Counted from the stretch's first letter, positions 11,656-25,473 are shown. The stretch: DNA of 64,000 bases from Marsupella aquatica (GCA_973895155.1 OZ316893.1:3534001-3598000), one strand, 5' to 3'. Notes: a model not told the origin generated them from the sequence alone. Translations and numbers: made by a program.

Positions 11656-13484
11656 CTTGCAAGGGGGAAGAAAGAAAAAAAGTTGCAATGCAAACTGTGA
11701 TTCACTGCCTTGGCCAGAAACGGGACCTAGATATGGAAGCTTTGGATTGCGAAGTCGAGAGTGTACACAATCCTAAACTTTTTTGGATATGAGCACTGCA
11801 ACCGTTTCAGTGATTCTCCAAAAGAGTACGTTGCCCGCGGAGGGCGAGCTGTAGGGAAGTGGGGGCCATAAAGTTACCATTGGAACAAAGGGGACTCGTC
11901 GGGGGCTTTCTGAATTTCATCTCCATAAGGGGCCCATAAGTCTTTTCTTTGATTAGTAATGTACTGTAGAGATGCTCCAAAAGGTGAGTAGGACATGGCG
12001 CCCCACAACATTGCAAAGGTGCAAGCCCTCAGGGCCCACACCAATTCGGTACCGAACCTTTGCATGCCATTCCTAATATTAGGGGGCTCGCAGTATGGGC
12101 CTTCGCATTGGTTGGCAGACCATAATAAAAATCCCAGGACACAAACAAATTATTCTGTTCAGGTCAGGCCTGTTCTGGCCCCATGCTACTCCGGTCCCTC
12201 GGGATTCCCAACAATGTCAGGACAGACTCGAGCATTTACGGTCTCTTCGGCTACGAACATTCTGTCTATCTAGAGTAGTAAACCTACTACGCTGTCCTTG
12301 TTGCTTATGAGTGAGTGAGTTGGCCGTCAACAAAAGGGATGATCGACGGTGGTCGAGCAATGTCGAGTGTGTTCCCTATCCGTTTCTTCCGATGGCAGCC
12401 CACGATGCAAGCCGCTAAGTTTTGTCAGCTGGGACAGTCTTGCACGCAGTCATCAGCTTGCCTCTGAGCACATTTCTGCAATTCTGCTGGACTTTCTCGC
12501 TCTAGAATTCAGTGTACTCCATCGTGACTCGTGAGGCGAAATCTGCTCGAGTATGCGCAGATTTCTCCTGTATTTCCTCGCTGTAGAATTAAGTGTACTC
12601 TATAGTGAGGACTGAGGAGTTCGTGTGCATGTGGTTGGCTTTACGTCAAGGGAGGGGGGCACTTGTGAACTTTTTACACCAAAGCAAACTGCAAGGTTAA
12701 TTGAGATATTAAAGGTGCTGAAAGAGTTGTTGGAATTCTATAACGGCCCCTCATGTTTTGTAAAACTAACTGCACAAATTGTGCTGGACTAATAAATAAT
12801 ATATTAATATGTAACGAGACAAGTTGAAGACCCAGTTCGCCTGAAACTCAGGTGCTGGACTATTAATACGCTAAGCGACAAATTATGTCCAAAGAATGCT
12901 CATATTATAGAGTTATCCCGAGAATAGATAGGCACACTGATCACTCCAATCATATGCTAACAATGTGTGAACTGAAACTATCGTGAGGGTGACTTTACAC
13001 GATATCAGGTCATTCAAGCAAGTAGTGGGCCAAAAATATGCTGATTGTGAAACGCTAACTTTGTTTAGAATTTACACCACCTCCAGATTTGCTCCAAACA
13101 TTTCCAACCCTTCGCTTCAAAGGATTTGCATTTATACTGAATTTCATTTCAAATACTTTTGGTTTGGAGAATATCTTTAGAACAAGAATTGGCCACCTTG
13201 AGAAATTGCTGAATCCAAAAAAACAGGTGAATTACATGTTGGATGAAGCTGGTCACAAAAACTATGTTTGTCCTATTCTGAATTCTTTGATACAGAGACT
13301 TGATCTACATTTTCAAAGTGAAAGTGAAAAGCTCAAATGTGAAAAAAAAAAGATTTCTTTGGTACTCCCAGAGCAGGATAGTGGTAGTTTAATGACAAGC
13401 ACGTCAAGAAGGCCTACACACAGATTCACCCATATCAAACTCACCTTGAACTCGAAATGAAATGCGATATATACCGCATACCGC

Positions 13485-13592
13485 AACTACTACAGTACTG
13501 TGTGCGAGCCTAGGAGGGCGAGTAGCGTAACTACTCGATAAGCGCAAGCGCAAGCGCCGAAGGTACTCTCGAGTACACAGTATTGTACTGTT
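13485..13592. repeat. Imperfect inverted repeat
   Basis: The left arm with CAGTACTGTGTGCGAG pairs with the right arm CTCGAGTACACAGTATTGTACTG. Between them is a smaller hairpin, CGAGTAGCGTAACTACTCG, and a GCGCAA duplication. No coding potential is seen. Confidence 0.5.
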
Positions 13593-15324
13593 ATGGGATC
13601 CAGCTCGGGCTTATTAGGCACAATGACACATGACTGTTGTGGAGGTCCTAATAACGAGCAGTCCAACGTCCGAAATCAATATTATCAAAAGCAGTGTCGA
13701 GTCGCAACGTAGTCCTTTAGGCTGTACTGAGAATTTTACTAAGTTTGCACTGAAAGCAAAGCAAAGCTACGAAAGCAAACGAAGCAATACTGGTGTACCG
13801 TACTCACTACCCTACTTCGTCCTGTCCTGTAGAAACTGTAGACATTATAGCAGCTAGCTTGCAGTGAGTGGATGAGGAATCGATCCAGAAAGAACAAGTC
13901 TTGCTGCACGTACCGTTGTCGTAGCTGGAATGGACCGGCCGAATCCAGAGTTCCAGATTGTAATTTATCGATCTTGAGTCAAAGGAGGGAGCAATATCGA
14001 CCCTAATTTTCAAGTACTGTTCCACTTCTGAGAGAGTGCCACACTGCCGGGTGAAGGAATTGTCCCCTGGTCCTTCGTAGAAATAGCAATTGAGGCATGA
14101 CCGACAGTTACACTTCCACCCCAGTCGGCTGAACTCAGCAGGGTACGCATCGATGAACCCTGTCTAAAGTCTGGCACCCACAGTTTTGATTTTGACTAAT
14201 GAGAAAAAGACGAATAATGAGGTGGATGTGCAATAGCTTTGGGAACGAATAAATACATTTCAAAAGCATAAGGTACATACTGTTTCGTTGGTTTACTCGA
14301 TGGTCAAGGCAAACTTTACGAACAGGATTTCATCCTACACGCTGTTCGCATGCGCAACATTGCCCACTCAAGAGCACCCGCTTGCTGTCAGTAGGACAGG
14401 AGGAAAAAGTATCCATCCATCTCCAATAGTTCTGTTATTGGCGGAAATTTGCCAAATTCGATGTCACTGAAAAGTATTGGTCCCTTCCGGTGAAACTTTT
14501 CCAGGCTTTTTGTCTTCAATATGGCTCTCGGACACAATTTTTATGGATTTTGAAATCAGTGTCTTGGACTTTTGGGTTTTGTTACGGACGTTCATAGATA
14601 TGGGTGCAAGGAAGCTTCAGAAACTGGGCACTAGAAAACAAACTTTCACCTAAAGAATATGTACAGCTAGATATTATGACCAGGACCGATTCGCCCTCCA
14701 CTGTAGCTTGAGGATTGAGAGCATCCAATGGGTCCTTGACAATAATTACCCTATCCATCCACAAAAACAAACTCCTACCCTGAAACAACCTATACTTCAT
14801 AGAGGTGTAGGGGGCACCGGGGACTTGGAGAATCTCCTTATGAACCTCCCAAAGGCTGGCACATATATCCCTAGTCCAAAGACATGTCAGCAAAAATACC
14901 ATTGGCAATAACTTTCCCAAGCCAAAGTCTAGATCTGGATTTTTGGATGACAGCATGGGGGGGTCTGAGCTGTTGTGTTCAATGAAGTGTGACCTCATAT
15001 CTTTCCAAACATTCTAGCAAGCAATGGTTTTAAGAATATCCCACAGTTTCTAGGTATATCCCATTCTTCACTGAAGCGGCACCACCAGGAAAATGTGGGT
15101 CGGGTTCAGGACAGAATGAAACCTACCAGTGGGTGAGGCGAGTTTCAAAATGTAGAGAACCCAGTTTCAAACCTGCTGAGTTATGAGGCAACTCCAATGT
15201 CAATGAAAATTGTACTCTTGAGTCCCAAGAGTGCAACAAGATGCACCAGGTGATATGGTTTGTTGCATGGCAAGAAGGGAAACACCAGTATTGTGTAGCC
15301 GAGATACTGTAGACCATCTGCCAA

Positions 15325-15430
15325 ATGACTATTTTTTTCTACTTCAGCAATTGGTGAGTGATTGAACTCCCAAATGACTGTCTTTTCTACTTCAGCAGTT
15401 GGTGACTGATTGAACTCGAGACCTCAAGTA
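15325..15430. repeat. Short imperfect tandem repeat
   Basis: Two units of about 50 bp contain TTTCTACTTCAGCA-TTGGTGA-TGATTGAACTC. A third, more diverged unit follows at about 15465-15495. Confidence 0.6.
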
Positions 15431-16799
15431 AGCAAGTCCAGGAGTCCAGATTGTCTTTTCTACTTGTGCTGGTTAGCTGAACTCGAGATCTCGAATAGTC
15501 CAGTAGACGTGCGGAGAGAATTGATAGGTCTGCAGATAAAATACCGTACCAAGGTCATTTACTCCAAGGCAGACCAAATATTTGATGACTCATATTGTCC
15601 AGAATTTGACCTTAGAAATTCCTTCGTATCGACAGAGAACTATACTCTGAGTGCAAACTGTATGGCAATAATTAGTATTGCAGGACGAGCGTGAACTCAG
15701 CAGCAGTAATTCGTCTCCTGATTAGTTTATCCCGAGCATTTCATGCTGAATGCCACGATTTGCAGTACCTGAGCTTTGGTATGATTGTGCTGTACGAAGT
15801 CAGTTGCAAACTTGGCAGAAATAAGCACCGTCAATTATATAGGCTTGAATGCTTGTTATCCTTGTCTGCACTAATATCGGAATTCAGAGGTGATGAAGCA
15901 AAATTGAGAAGCATTGGGGGCGTCCACGTCAGCGCTCCAGATATCAAAGGTGACGAAGCAAAAATTGAGGCGCATTTAGGACGAGTTGGTCACACCGGGA
16001 GCATTTTCGAAGCTGGTCAAATCTCTTGTATTGTTTGTCACCGACCATAGTCTGCCCAATCATCAACAATAGCTGAGGTACTACCAGAGATATGTTTGAT
16101 GGTCCCACCTGGTAACTCTTGTCTCTAGACACCTGCAAAAACGTACCGGTGGACCTCTTGAGACAGTCGGTTTTCCAAATATTTTGGAATGGAGTAATTG
16201 CTTGATGTGTATGAACTCATTTTTATCCTTGCATATAACTAAATATATGGAAACTAAAGAGCCCATGGACCTCCGCTTTGTTCTACGAAACCCAAATGGA
16301 TTAGCAAATTTTGAATGGATTTGCTCAGAATGTTTAAATTGACTTAGCTAATATTGTTTATATTTTTTAGTGAAATGTGACCTATGAATAACCTCTATGC
16401 CATTTGCAGCCAGTTTCAATTACATAACTAACTGGTTTCCTCGGTAACTTGACTACTCTGAACCTGAAAGAAGTCAAGACGTCATCTCATTACTCAGGAA
16501 CACCATGACATTTTGGCTACTTTCTCCCCAAGGTAGCCATCGTTGTCAACTATTCGCCACCGGTTCCTTTTTGTTTTCAGTATGAAAATGACGATCCCTT
16601 CACGCAGTCTCTAGGGATGGGCAGGGGCAATGTCTTAGTTGGTCCATCTGGGCTTTTGTTTCCAAATAAATGCTACAAATATTTAATACATATATTGCCC
16701 TCTGTAAATCCTCTTTATTCTCTATAAATGACTTAATGAAAAACACATATTATTTTGAATATGCATTTTGAAAATTTCATTTTTCAAACCATTCACTCA

Positions 16800-18882
16800 C
16801 TACCATTTTGCCAGTGTATTGCAGCCGGTCGTTTGCCTCCTCCCGTCTCTCGGCTCTTGAGTGCTTCTCGTTTATTGGCCATGGCTAAGTCTTCACCGGG
16901 TGTTCGGCCAATTGCTATTGGGGAGGTTTTTCTTCGGGTTGTGTCTCGCACACTTTCCTCGCAGTTTCGCTCTGCACTATCGGATCATCTCTCTCCACAT
17001 CAGTTTGCAGTTGGCATTCCTGGCGGTTGTGAGACAGTTATTGCGGGTATTCGAGCTACCTTGGACCTCCACCCTGATTGGGTTGTCCTCTAGGTTGATA
17101 TCTCTAACGCTTTTAATACGGTTTCTCGGGTAGCCATTTTTCGTGCTTTGAGGGCGGCGGATCCAGACATCCAGTCCCTGATCCCCTTTGTCCGTTGTTT
17201 TTATGGACTCGAGGCCCCACTCTTCTATAGTCATCACTCCTCTACAGGTGTGTATACCACTCTTTCCTCTGCAGAAGGTACTCGTCAGGGTGACCCTTTG
17301 GGTGGGCCTCTTTTTGCTATTGCCCATTTTACAGCTTTACGGGAAGCCGCCATGGCCCACCCCCAGTGTATCTTCCCCTCCCTTTCAGATGACACCCACA
17401 TCATTGGTCCTCCTGCCGCGGTTACTTCTGCCCTCGCCACTCTTTCCACCCATTTGATGGGCCTCGGTTTACGAGTTCAGCCTGTGAAGAGTCGTGCATG
17501 GAGTCCAGCTGGGTTACCCTCTGATCTTGCGCTTCCCCCAGGGTTCTTACGTCCAGTCAATGGTCTTCGGGTCCTTGGCTCCCTAGTCGGTACCGCCTCC
17601 TTTTGCTCCTCTTTCATCGCTGACTCTCTATAGGCTGCCTTAGCCTCTACTCCTATGCTCCCTAAGTTAGCAGATTCTCAAGCAGCATTTGGGATGTTGT
17701 TGAGGTGCATCCACCCTCGTGCGTCTTATCTGGCTAGGACGCATCCCCCTACCGAGGATCTTTGTCTCCACCTTCGAGCATTTGATGTCTCCATTCGTCA
17801 GACCCTGGCCTCTCTTTTGGGGCCGGGTATGTTGCTCTCATCTCCGTGGCTTCATCGACAACTCAGTCTTCCTATTTCGCAGGGTGGTTTTGGGCTTACT
17901 TCCATTGAGAGCCTTGCACCTTTGGCCTTTTTGGGTGCGTGGGCAGCCGCCTTCTCATTGTTGGCCGATCGTTTTCTTATTGAGGATCGCCCTTTTTTAC
18001 TTTCATCTCTCATGGAGGTAGAGGAGGGTTCCCTCCCGTTTCCATCATCCTCTCCGAGGCACCTGACACGGACCGAGCTCGGATTCTTTCTTCCGGAGGG
18101 AAGGGCGCAGGTGGATGGCTTCAGGCCAATCCAGTCATTCCTTATTTGCGGATGTCTTCAACGGAGTTCTCCACAGCCATGCATCTTCGTATGGGGCTGC
18201 CCCACCCACTTCTTGCAGGTTTACCTCCTTGCACTTGTGGGAAGCCTTGTGATGCCACAGGTGTCCATCTTCTTCGGTGCAGTTTGGGAGGTGAAACCAT
18301 TATAGTTCACGACGTTGTGCGAGATGCGACTGCTCAGGTTCTCTCTGGCTCTTTGGTATGCGTGCGGTGGGAGGTGGTACTCGAGTTACCTGGTCCTCCA
18401 TCACAGCGGTTACGGGTGGATCTTACCATGGTCCGTGAGGGTCAACGTACATTGGCAGATGTAGTGGTGGCAAACCCATTGCGCCAAGACATCATTGGGA
18501 CAGCGGCAACTACAGCAGGGGCAGCAGCATCACGTGCGGCAACAACGAAGGAGGCCAAATATGCTGCACGAGCTTCATCCGACAGCTTCCTCCCCCTTGC
18601 TCTGGAGCTATTTGGGAGTTTCATCCTCAGTTTGATGGGCTTCTTCGGCAAGCTGCCCGGGATGTTCATGGCCGCATGGGTCCCACCAGACCCCCGCTTT
18701 CTATTTTGACCATGCACTTTCGCCAACGCATTTCAGTCACCTTGCAGCGTGCTCAAGCTCGGGCCATCTATCGTCGATCTCTTACAGTGGGTGCTAGTGT
18801 GCCTCCGCAGCGGCTAGCTCCCCTTGAGGATGTTCCAATCCCACTTGCCGATCTAGTTTTGACCCTTGATGTGGACCATTAG
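16800..18882 (+). pseudogene. Reverse transcriptase of the non-LTR element, inactivated
   Basis: In-order motifs of a reverse transcriptase are visible: SSPGVRPIAIGEVFLRV near 16885-16935, the first catalytic block with VDISNAFNTVSR at 17094-17130, GTRQGDPLGGPLF at 17278-17316, and SDDTHI at 17386-17403 in the position of the FADD box. Further on come GGFGLTS near 17884 and a cysteine/histidine cluster (CTCGK...HLLRC...HDVVRD) near 18230-18330. Next are an aspartate-bearing segment (DLTMVREG...ADVVV) and a C-terminal QRISVTLQRAQARAIYRR ending at the stop near 18880. The Cys/His cluster plus the following Asp motif recalls the zinc knuckle and restriction-like endonuclease of some non-LTR clades; that assignment is inference. 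The frame is broken by TAG at 17091-17093, TAG at 17631-17633, and frameshifts near 18110-18146 and 18610-18680. Confidence 0.85.
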
Positions 18883-19140
18883 CTTTTTGCCACATTCGCT
18901 AGGAATGATTGAGGACCTCGGTCCGCTTGGGTTAGTTTTAGTCTCTCTTTCTTGGTTTTTAGGGGTTCCCTATTGCTCATTTCTTACTTTTTGTTCCTCT
19001 TTCTTGGTGTTTAGTGGTTCCCTTTTGCTCATTTCTTTTTCGATTGGTTTTGTACACTTGGGCCCTCTTTTGTTTGTTCATTTGTACTCTGTTTGGTCCC
19101 TTTGTATATAAAAAGTGTGTATATTTCACATTGGGCTGTT
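16800..19140 (+). mobile_element. 5'-truncated, decayed non-LTR retrotransposon
   Basis: Carries a reverse transcriptase remnant (about 16800-18882) and a 3' tail of about 255 bp ending near AAAAAGTGTGTATA. The tail is shared with the solo fragment at 11405-11655, which helps define the 3' end. The 5' part (ORF1, any N-terminal endonuclease, start of the polymerase) is missing, as is usual for incomplete target-primed insertions. Target duplications could not be identified. Confidence 0.85.
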
Positions 19141-20631
19141 CATGTATTAGTAGTAAGGTAAATTGTTGACCATAAGGCTACTGTTTTCCACCTAGCGTTT
19201 GAAACACTAACAGATGGTGTACCAAAACAATATAGAAATATATTTATTTCATTTCTTGAATAGAAAACCCTACGTAAAGGAAGGCCAGGCACGAGCTTGA
19301 ATTTTGTTGTTGTTGTGTTCCAGGTTGTGTTCCCGGTTGTGTTCCTCCACGTGATCTTTGTGTTTAATCAAAGCAGATAAACCAAGCCTTGAGTCAATTA
19401 AAAAGTTTTGCCTCAAAACAAAGACCCTATCGTATCCTGACAGAAAACTTACTGGTTGAAACTCAAACAGTGTACCTTTTTTAAATATCTCAGGTGCATT
19501 ATTCGCACACCAGGTAAATGTCTTGTGTTTTGAGTAAAATGATAATTATCTACTGTAGGTGGAAGTTAGGGCCCTCACTCCTACAATAGCAATAGCTTAC
19601 CAATAACCAATCGACTTGGACTACATAGAAACTTGTGTGGATAGTGATACTCGCTGTCACTACTAAATCTGAAACGAAACAAATTATGCCATGTGGCACA
19701 CACTGAAAGGATCACCCAGTCTAATAAAAGTGCACATAGAAAATTACAGAAAATTTGCTTAAGGCCCCACACAATCTCGCGCATGTGCCAAGTGGGGCCT
19801 TATTTAAAACAATGTGCTTCACGCTCAGGGTGTACTGTCGAAACAGGTGAAGTGTTAACTTGACAAATATTTGCGATAGGCCTGACACAATCCCATGCAA
19901 GCACAAAGGTTAGGATAAAGTGCAACTGACTCCACTTGTCTAATTGGTGTGACTGGGTGAATTCTTGAAGAAGTGAACCTACTCTCATTGCCACCTTTTC
20001 TCAATTGTGAGCTTCTTATTAGTAGCTGCGATACATATCAAATTATAAACTAATGGGTGCTTTTGTTTAGCTTTGTCCTTGCCTCACATCAGGGACTAAA
20101 CTCACCAAAATGGATGTATATCCATTTGATATTCAGATTTGTAACTAGTGTAACCTACATATATCTGAAAATTGACAAGAGTTTTAATATTGCTTTTCAT
20201 TTTATATTGTGCTAGTCTCGTCTACCCATTCTTTGAGTATGAATAGCAAGGAGTACAATAAAAATGTCACCAAAATATATTACTTATTCACATTCTTTGA
20301 AGGTTAATGAAATGAAAACAAAATCATCATACATGTCATCATTTTCATAATCATACATATCATGCCATACTATTTTCTATGCATATCACTCCTTCTATAC
20401 ACATATGTTAGGATGGAACCATAAAGTACATTTTTTAGTGTAAATAACAACCATGACAAAAAGCATGCATGTATCATTTGACATACATCATAGGTATAAA
20501 TTTTCCCATCCACATGATGAGCCATGGAGTTAGTGTCTAGAGGCTTCACTCTAGAAGTCTAAGCCCCAACTCTACCTTGTAGTTGGCCCTTTATAAATAA
20601 GATGTATATCTTTAATCTCATCTGATTTATA

Positions 20632-20712
20632 TTTATATATCACAGTGCCCAAGGGAAAAAAATGCCCAACAGGGAGACATGGTCCCAATGGCAAAGCAGG
20701 GCCCAAGGAAAA
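20632..20712 (+). repeat. Dispersed repeat, copy 1
   Basis: Shares with copies at 58627-58702 (same orientation) and 23041-23148 (opposite) the order ATATATCAC, TGCCCAAGGG, an A-rich run, GCCNAAC, GGNGACATGGTCCCAA and GCAAAGCA. Read on the minus strand, each copy ends in a TATATA run, like the simple-repeat tail of a retroposon; that interpretation is inference. Confidence 0.6.
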
Positions 20713-21654
20713 CAAACCAAGGGGTCCCAACCAAAAGCTAACAAAAGAACAAAAACAAAAAAAAGTAATCTACATATAGGAGCCCTCAAGGCCATGTGAT
20801 TGCATATCTAATATTTTAGGTGAACATCATTGATGGGTGTCATAGAAGTGACATCAAACCATGTCGAATTTTGCACTAGTATACTTTACAGTAAATATTC
20901 ATCAAAATGACCCAAACTGATTTTTGTGAGGTGGATCACAAATAAAATAAAACTACACTGCAGGCTGGGCTTACCCTTGTTAGTTCATGGCCTCTGGGAG
21001 GCCATGGCTTTAACCCCATTGGGCTCACCATCCTCAGGGATTGCATCCCATAACCTCTATCCTACATTCTCAGGGTGATAGCATGGTCCAGAAAAAAGAT
21101 AATGAAAGGCCTACAGTTAGGAGCAAGGTAGCCTAAACATGAGTACAATGGTGACTAGGGAAGGCCAAAGGCCACATTGTATTATATTATATAGAAGGTT
21201 ACATTACTTCACATCCAGGAGTACAAGCACAACAAATCATGGTGTTCCAAGTTCATGAACCTTAAGCTTCGGATTATTCAATGACCTTGTCACAAACCTG
21301 GTTACAAACTGACCTGAAGGCATCACTGCAGTTGATGCTAGATACTTTCAAAGGTAAGCCTCTCCAAACCTACTCAGCATATATTGTCACCAAAATTTCT
21401 TCATGGACTAGAGACGGTGCTCGATGTATGGTTTGCATTCTTGATATGGATTTCAAATCCAAATAATTGACAGTAAGTGGTGAAAACTAGCCACCTTGAG
21501 ATGAATAATTATAATTGAGTACCAAACCCTCATGTAAGGAAGGTTCCCAATTGATTTCATGCAGACTTTTATAAAGGGCCCAGGCACATTTGCATTGCAA
21601 ATTTCCTTAATTTTGTAAGTTGTATGCACACGAGCACTGAGGCCAAGGACTATG

Positions 21655-21995
21655 GCCCTCGCATGCTCCAATGCTGTTGTAAATGCCTTTGCAGTTTGAA
21701 TCCAATTGGCACAATGTATTCATTCAAGCTGGGGGCCAGGGTGCGATGGCTCTTGCCTGCTCCAATGTGGCCTCAAATAATTTCCTTTGCAGCTTGAATA
21801 CAATTGGCACAATGTATGCGAATAAGCTGGGAGGCCAGGCTGGGCGCTCCAGCCATAAATACTGTTCAAGCTGGGTGGCCCATGGGCTATAGTGCATGCA
21901 TGTTCCAATGCTGGTGTAAATCCTGTCCGACGTCGTTAAAATACAATTGGCACAATGTATTCAAGCTAGGCGGCTACAGAGCTTGCATGCTGCAA
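21655..21995. repeat. Imperfect repeats with a shared core
   Basis: Units with CAATTGGCACAATGTAT followed by a CAAGCTGGG/AGG form and TGC(A/T)CCAATGC recur at about 21700, 21803 and 21948. The copies are diverged, so several frames stay open by chance. Confidence 0.65.
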
Positions 21996-23040
21996 TGCAG
22001 CCCTAAATCCTTCCTGCACTGCATTGCTACCCTTTGCCATTACTACACTGGACCAACCTCGGTGCTACGTGACTACACCTCGGTGCTATAGCTTGAACTG
22101 TGTGGTAGAGCCCTCACGAGGAGAGCATGGTTTATGAGAGAATGTGAAAGTTTTGGTCATGGGCAGAGAGATTTGTGCCAGGAGGTCGACTTAGTTATAG
22201 ATCTCTACACAGAAGAGTAGTACCAAACAGGAGAAACTTTGGAGGACGTAACTTTGGTCATTGGTCATCACAGTACATGCAGATTGACGTGGTTGACCCT
22301 GTTTCAGTAAGTTGGTCCTATCCTGCGACTACAAAACATGGATATTGACCAAAACTGAATCATGGAGTTTCTCCATATGGGAAAATTTCAAATTGAAGAA
22401 GACCCATAATAATTGGCATGATACAAGTTGTCGATTCAGCAGCGAGAGCAATCTCAGATGATTACAGTACGTCCGTATTGCAGCTGTGATCGCTCATCCT
22501 GGGACACAACCTGGCCTCATTGAGTAGAACTCAGAGCAGCCACAGCCCACAGCTTTTGCGTGGATAGACCTCATTTCGTGATGATTGTCAACCTCCTGGG
22601 ACCTGGTCAGCAGACGACCTGAAGAGGCAGCTCGACAGCAGCTCTTTTCAATCGAGAAGCTAACTGAGTGATAATGGCAAGCGACGCTTCGATCTGCCAC
22701 TCTCTCGCTGACGAGGCTTCCCTGATTCATTCACTGCTGACTATTCAGGTTTGTGTCAGCGGGTGCACAACTGCACATAGAACATTCAGCTTCTTTATTG
22801 TTAACGGGAATTTGCATCTGAATAATTAAACAGGCGGTTTGTCATTCATTAGAACTCCGTGGACGGTCACCTATTATGATCAGTTGGTCAAGGTCAAGAG
22901 ATTGACCTGACGCTGTAAGTCGTGGACGCCTAGTGGTTGTAATAACCTTACAGGACTGTACTCTGAGACGACTCTAGAACAATCGTTTCCATTTCCCTGA
23001 GCTGAATCTCTGCAAGCTTCTCGTGGTCTTCTTGTGGCCA

Positions 23041-23148
23041 TTTTCCTTTCTCTTACTGGGCTGCTTTGACGTTGGGACCATGTCTCCAGGTTTGGCGTTT
23101 TCTTATCTTTTGGCATTTTTTGTCTTTTGGCCCAGTGATATATATCTT
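23041..23148 (-). repeat. Dispersed repeat, copy 3 (opposite orientation)
   Basis: The reverse complement reads TATATATCACTGGGCC, then GCCAAACCTGGAGACATGG and TCCCAACGTCAAAGCAGCCC, matching copies 1 and 2. Confidence 0.6.
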
Positions 23149-23842
23149 TGTTCAGCCCTTGACACTCAAAGTGGGAACCAGCTGATGGGAGGATCATCAG
23201 TCTGGACGAGAACCGGAGCATGTGAAAGGTTATAGTTAGTCATTACCTATCTAGAGTTTAGAATTGCGGAGCGCGGGAATTCCTTACCTACCCAAAACGG
23301 CCTCAATAATTACGTCTCTGCAAATTCTGGTACGCGCTGACAAGATAAAGCAGGGTACAGTAGAGAGAATATGTCACCTGACCAACCTCAAAAATGCTAT
23401 TATCGCTCCACTTTGAGGTAAAGGGTGATAAGATGAACCTTATCTGTAGCAAGAGAATCCCACCACATGCTCGACCTGGAAACGACACCTGGGATCAGAG
23501 ATCGCTGGTAGATCCTGTACATCGAGAATTCCATCATCATCGCGTTTGTGCAGGTTGCAGGAGTTACAGTTTCTTATGTGGTTTGTCTAGGGGACCTCCG
23601 TGTCTTGAACAAAGGAGACACCAGTCATTATGCCATCCCTGAGACGTCCAGATGCACTAACAAACTCACCTAGCTTCGCTCTGGCGCTTCAAATCTAGGA
23701 TATCTGTTTTATTGTCCACTATTGTAAGGAACTTTGATCGACCGTAAGCCTTGCTGAACTATTGTACCCGGCGGTACGTCCTGCCTTTGCCAGCAGTACG
23801 GTCCTTCTTTCCTGCAGTATGCAGTAGCTTCCATTAGACTAT

Positions 23843-24085
23843 CATCAAGCTAACGAAGTCGAACTGGCAAGCCCCAAGACCCCAAATACTATATAGGATT
23901 AGAGCCAAAAATACTGCGGACAATGGAGTCAGAACAGTCGTGTTTTTCACTGCAGTACTTCCGTTCATGCCTGCAGTAGTTTCGAGAGGAACTTCATCAA
24001 GCCAACTAAATTGAACTGGCAATCCCCAGACACGAGATTGGAAGTAAAAACTACGGCGGACAATGGAGTCAGGACAGTTGTTTGT
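23843..24085. repeat. Two-copy imperfect duplication, about 150 bp
   Basis: Both units contain ATCAAGC(T/C)AAC-AA-T-GAACTGGCAA-CCCC and later GCGGACAATGGAGTCAG(A/G)ACAGT. Confidence 0.65.
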
Positions 24086-25473
24086 CAATCTAGACGTGAA
24101 GTTTTTTCACACTGAACAAGACACCTGGTGAAAAATCAATTTCGTTTTCAAACCTCTTGAAAATTTAGCAATTTTGACGCCATGAATGAATAATCATAAT
24201 TGAAATTGACTAATTCTTTGGAGAGCTAGCACATGCTGATTTCACAACCTCTTTCGTTTCCTTGAAGAGAGAACAGATCCAGCCCTCAAAACTGAAAAAT
24301 AGATACCAAGCTGGTCGGTAGATTTGTTTGAACTGGACTTTTGCGAAAGCTTTGTGACCATATATTGGGCAAACAGCTTGCAGAGTAGAAACTTGGCTGA
24401 AGCAGGCAAAAACGTTTATCTCGTGGGCAGACAAGGGTAAGATTTGTGTGTCATTCAGAAAAGTTTAAAAGGAAAGAGGGTAGCCTGTTCACGTCAAGCC
24501 TTATGATTGACGAAGTGTGCATTCGATTACTGTGTCTCTGTCAGCTAACCCTTCCCCCGTGGCTTCGAACCGAAAGCAAATTTCTGGGATCACTCATGTG
24601 TGATAGAAAATGAATATCGTCACTTACATAGAGTTGTCAGAGTATGACCAGGTTCTTCACTCTTTGGCTTTTGCACTGACTCCTTTCCTTGCCACGGGGC
24701 GATTTCGCAAATCAGACGAGCAATTTGAAGTCTGGGACAAGAATAAGAAAATGAACTATGGAAAGGCTCAATCTACTCGACTTTCAACGTGATCAGCATG
24801 TTGAAGTATGTGATAAAGAAGCTGTAAACACCCATGCAAAAGAATTAGGGGAAACCAATGCTTGCAATTCACTTGTGGCGCAATGCCCTGGTTTCTATGT
24901 GAAGCTTGCTTACTACCCGAGGAGTCGAAGATCTTGTGGCAAAAGTTTTTCTGGGCAATATATTATTTCGAGCACCTCAGTCTAAAAACAGCGGAAAAAT
25001 GATTTAACCCATAAATGAGCAGCAACGTGTAATGCAGACCGGAGCCGATGTAGCGATCCTGTAAGTGTTGGTTGAATGCTGTTAGCTCACTGACACTAGC
25101 TGCTGACTAAGGCGGAAATCAGGACTTATTCATCAAATTCACTATTAAAATCCAGCGGGGCATGGAAAAATGGTGGTTTACAATGTAAATGGAAAAAGGA
25201 AAAGGTGCTAGAATTAGGCGCTTTCATGGTTCATCAATCTTAGCCGCTCTCTTGACCTGATATCGGCCTGCACAGAAAGGAAGTCATGGCCGTCTCTTTT
25301 TGCTCAGACGCTTGTTATGCAAGATACATCAAACAGAGCATGAAATCAAAGCCGCTGACTTAGAATATTCTTCATCTCCTCTTATGGAACAGTCACGTAT
25401 AACTAAGGAAACGTACTCTGCCCCCAGCAAACATGTATATGAGGATCTGGCGATTATGAGAAGAGAAAATATA

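Larger units (their letters stand above)
11656..16799. other. Intergenic, no supportable gene
   Basis: Contains several open frames of 100-140 codons, notably 13089-13460 plus and 14582-14998 minus, in which I recognise no domain and no clear splice partners. Local duplications occur at 12497-12610 (period about 80 bp) and 15325-15430 (period about 50 bp), and a long imperfect hairpin at 13485-13590. Confidence 0.45.
19141..25473. other. Intergenic, no gene seen
   Basis: No supportable gene. It holds one copy of a dispersed repeat in each orientation (20632-20712 plus, 23041-23148 minus), a cluster of related ~90-150-bp units at 21650-22000 and a two-copy duplication at 23843-24085. The short frames here have no recognisable domain. 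Confidence 0.5.

Noticed and set aside
13089-13460. 123-aa plus-strand frame as an exon
   Set aside because: Lys-rich and open, but no domain and no convincing splice partners.
14582-14998. 138-aa minus-strand frame as a retrotransposon zinc-finger segment
   Set aside because: A faint resemblance only; no Cys/His pattern or other reverse transcriptase motif could be lined up.
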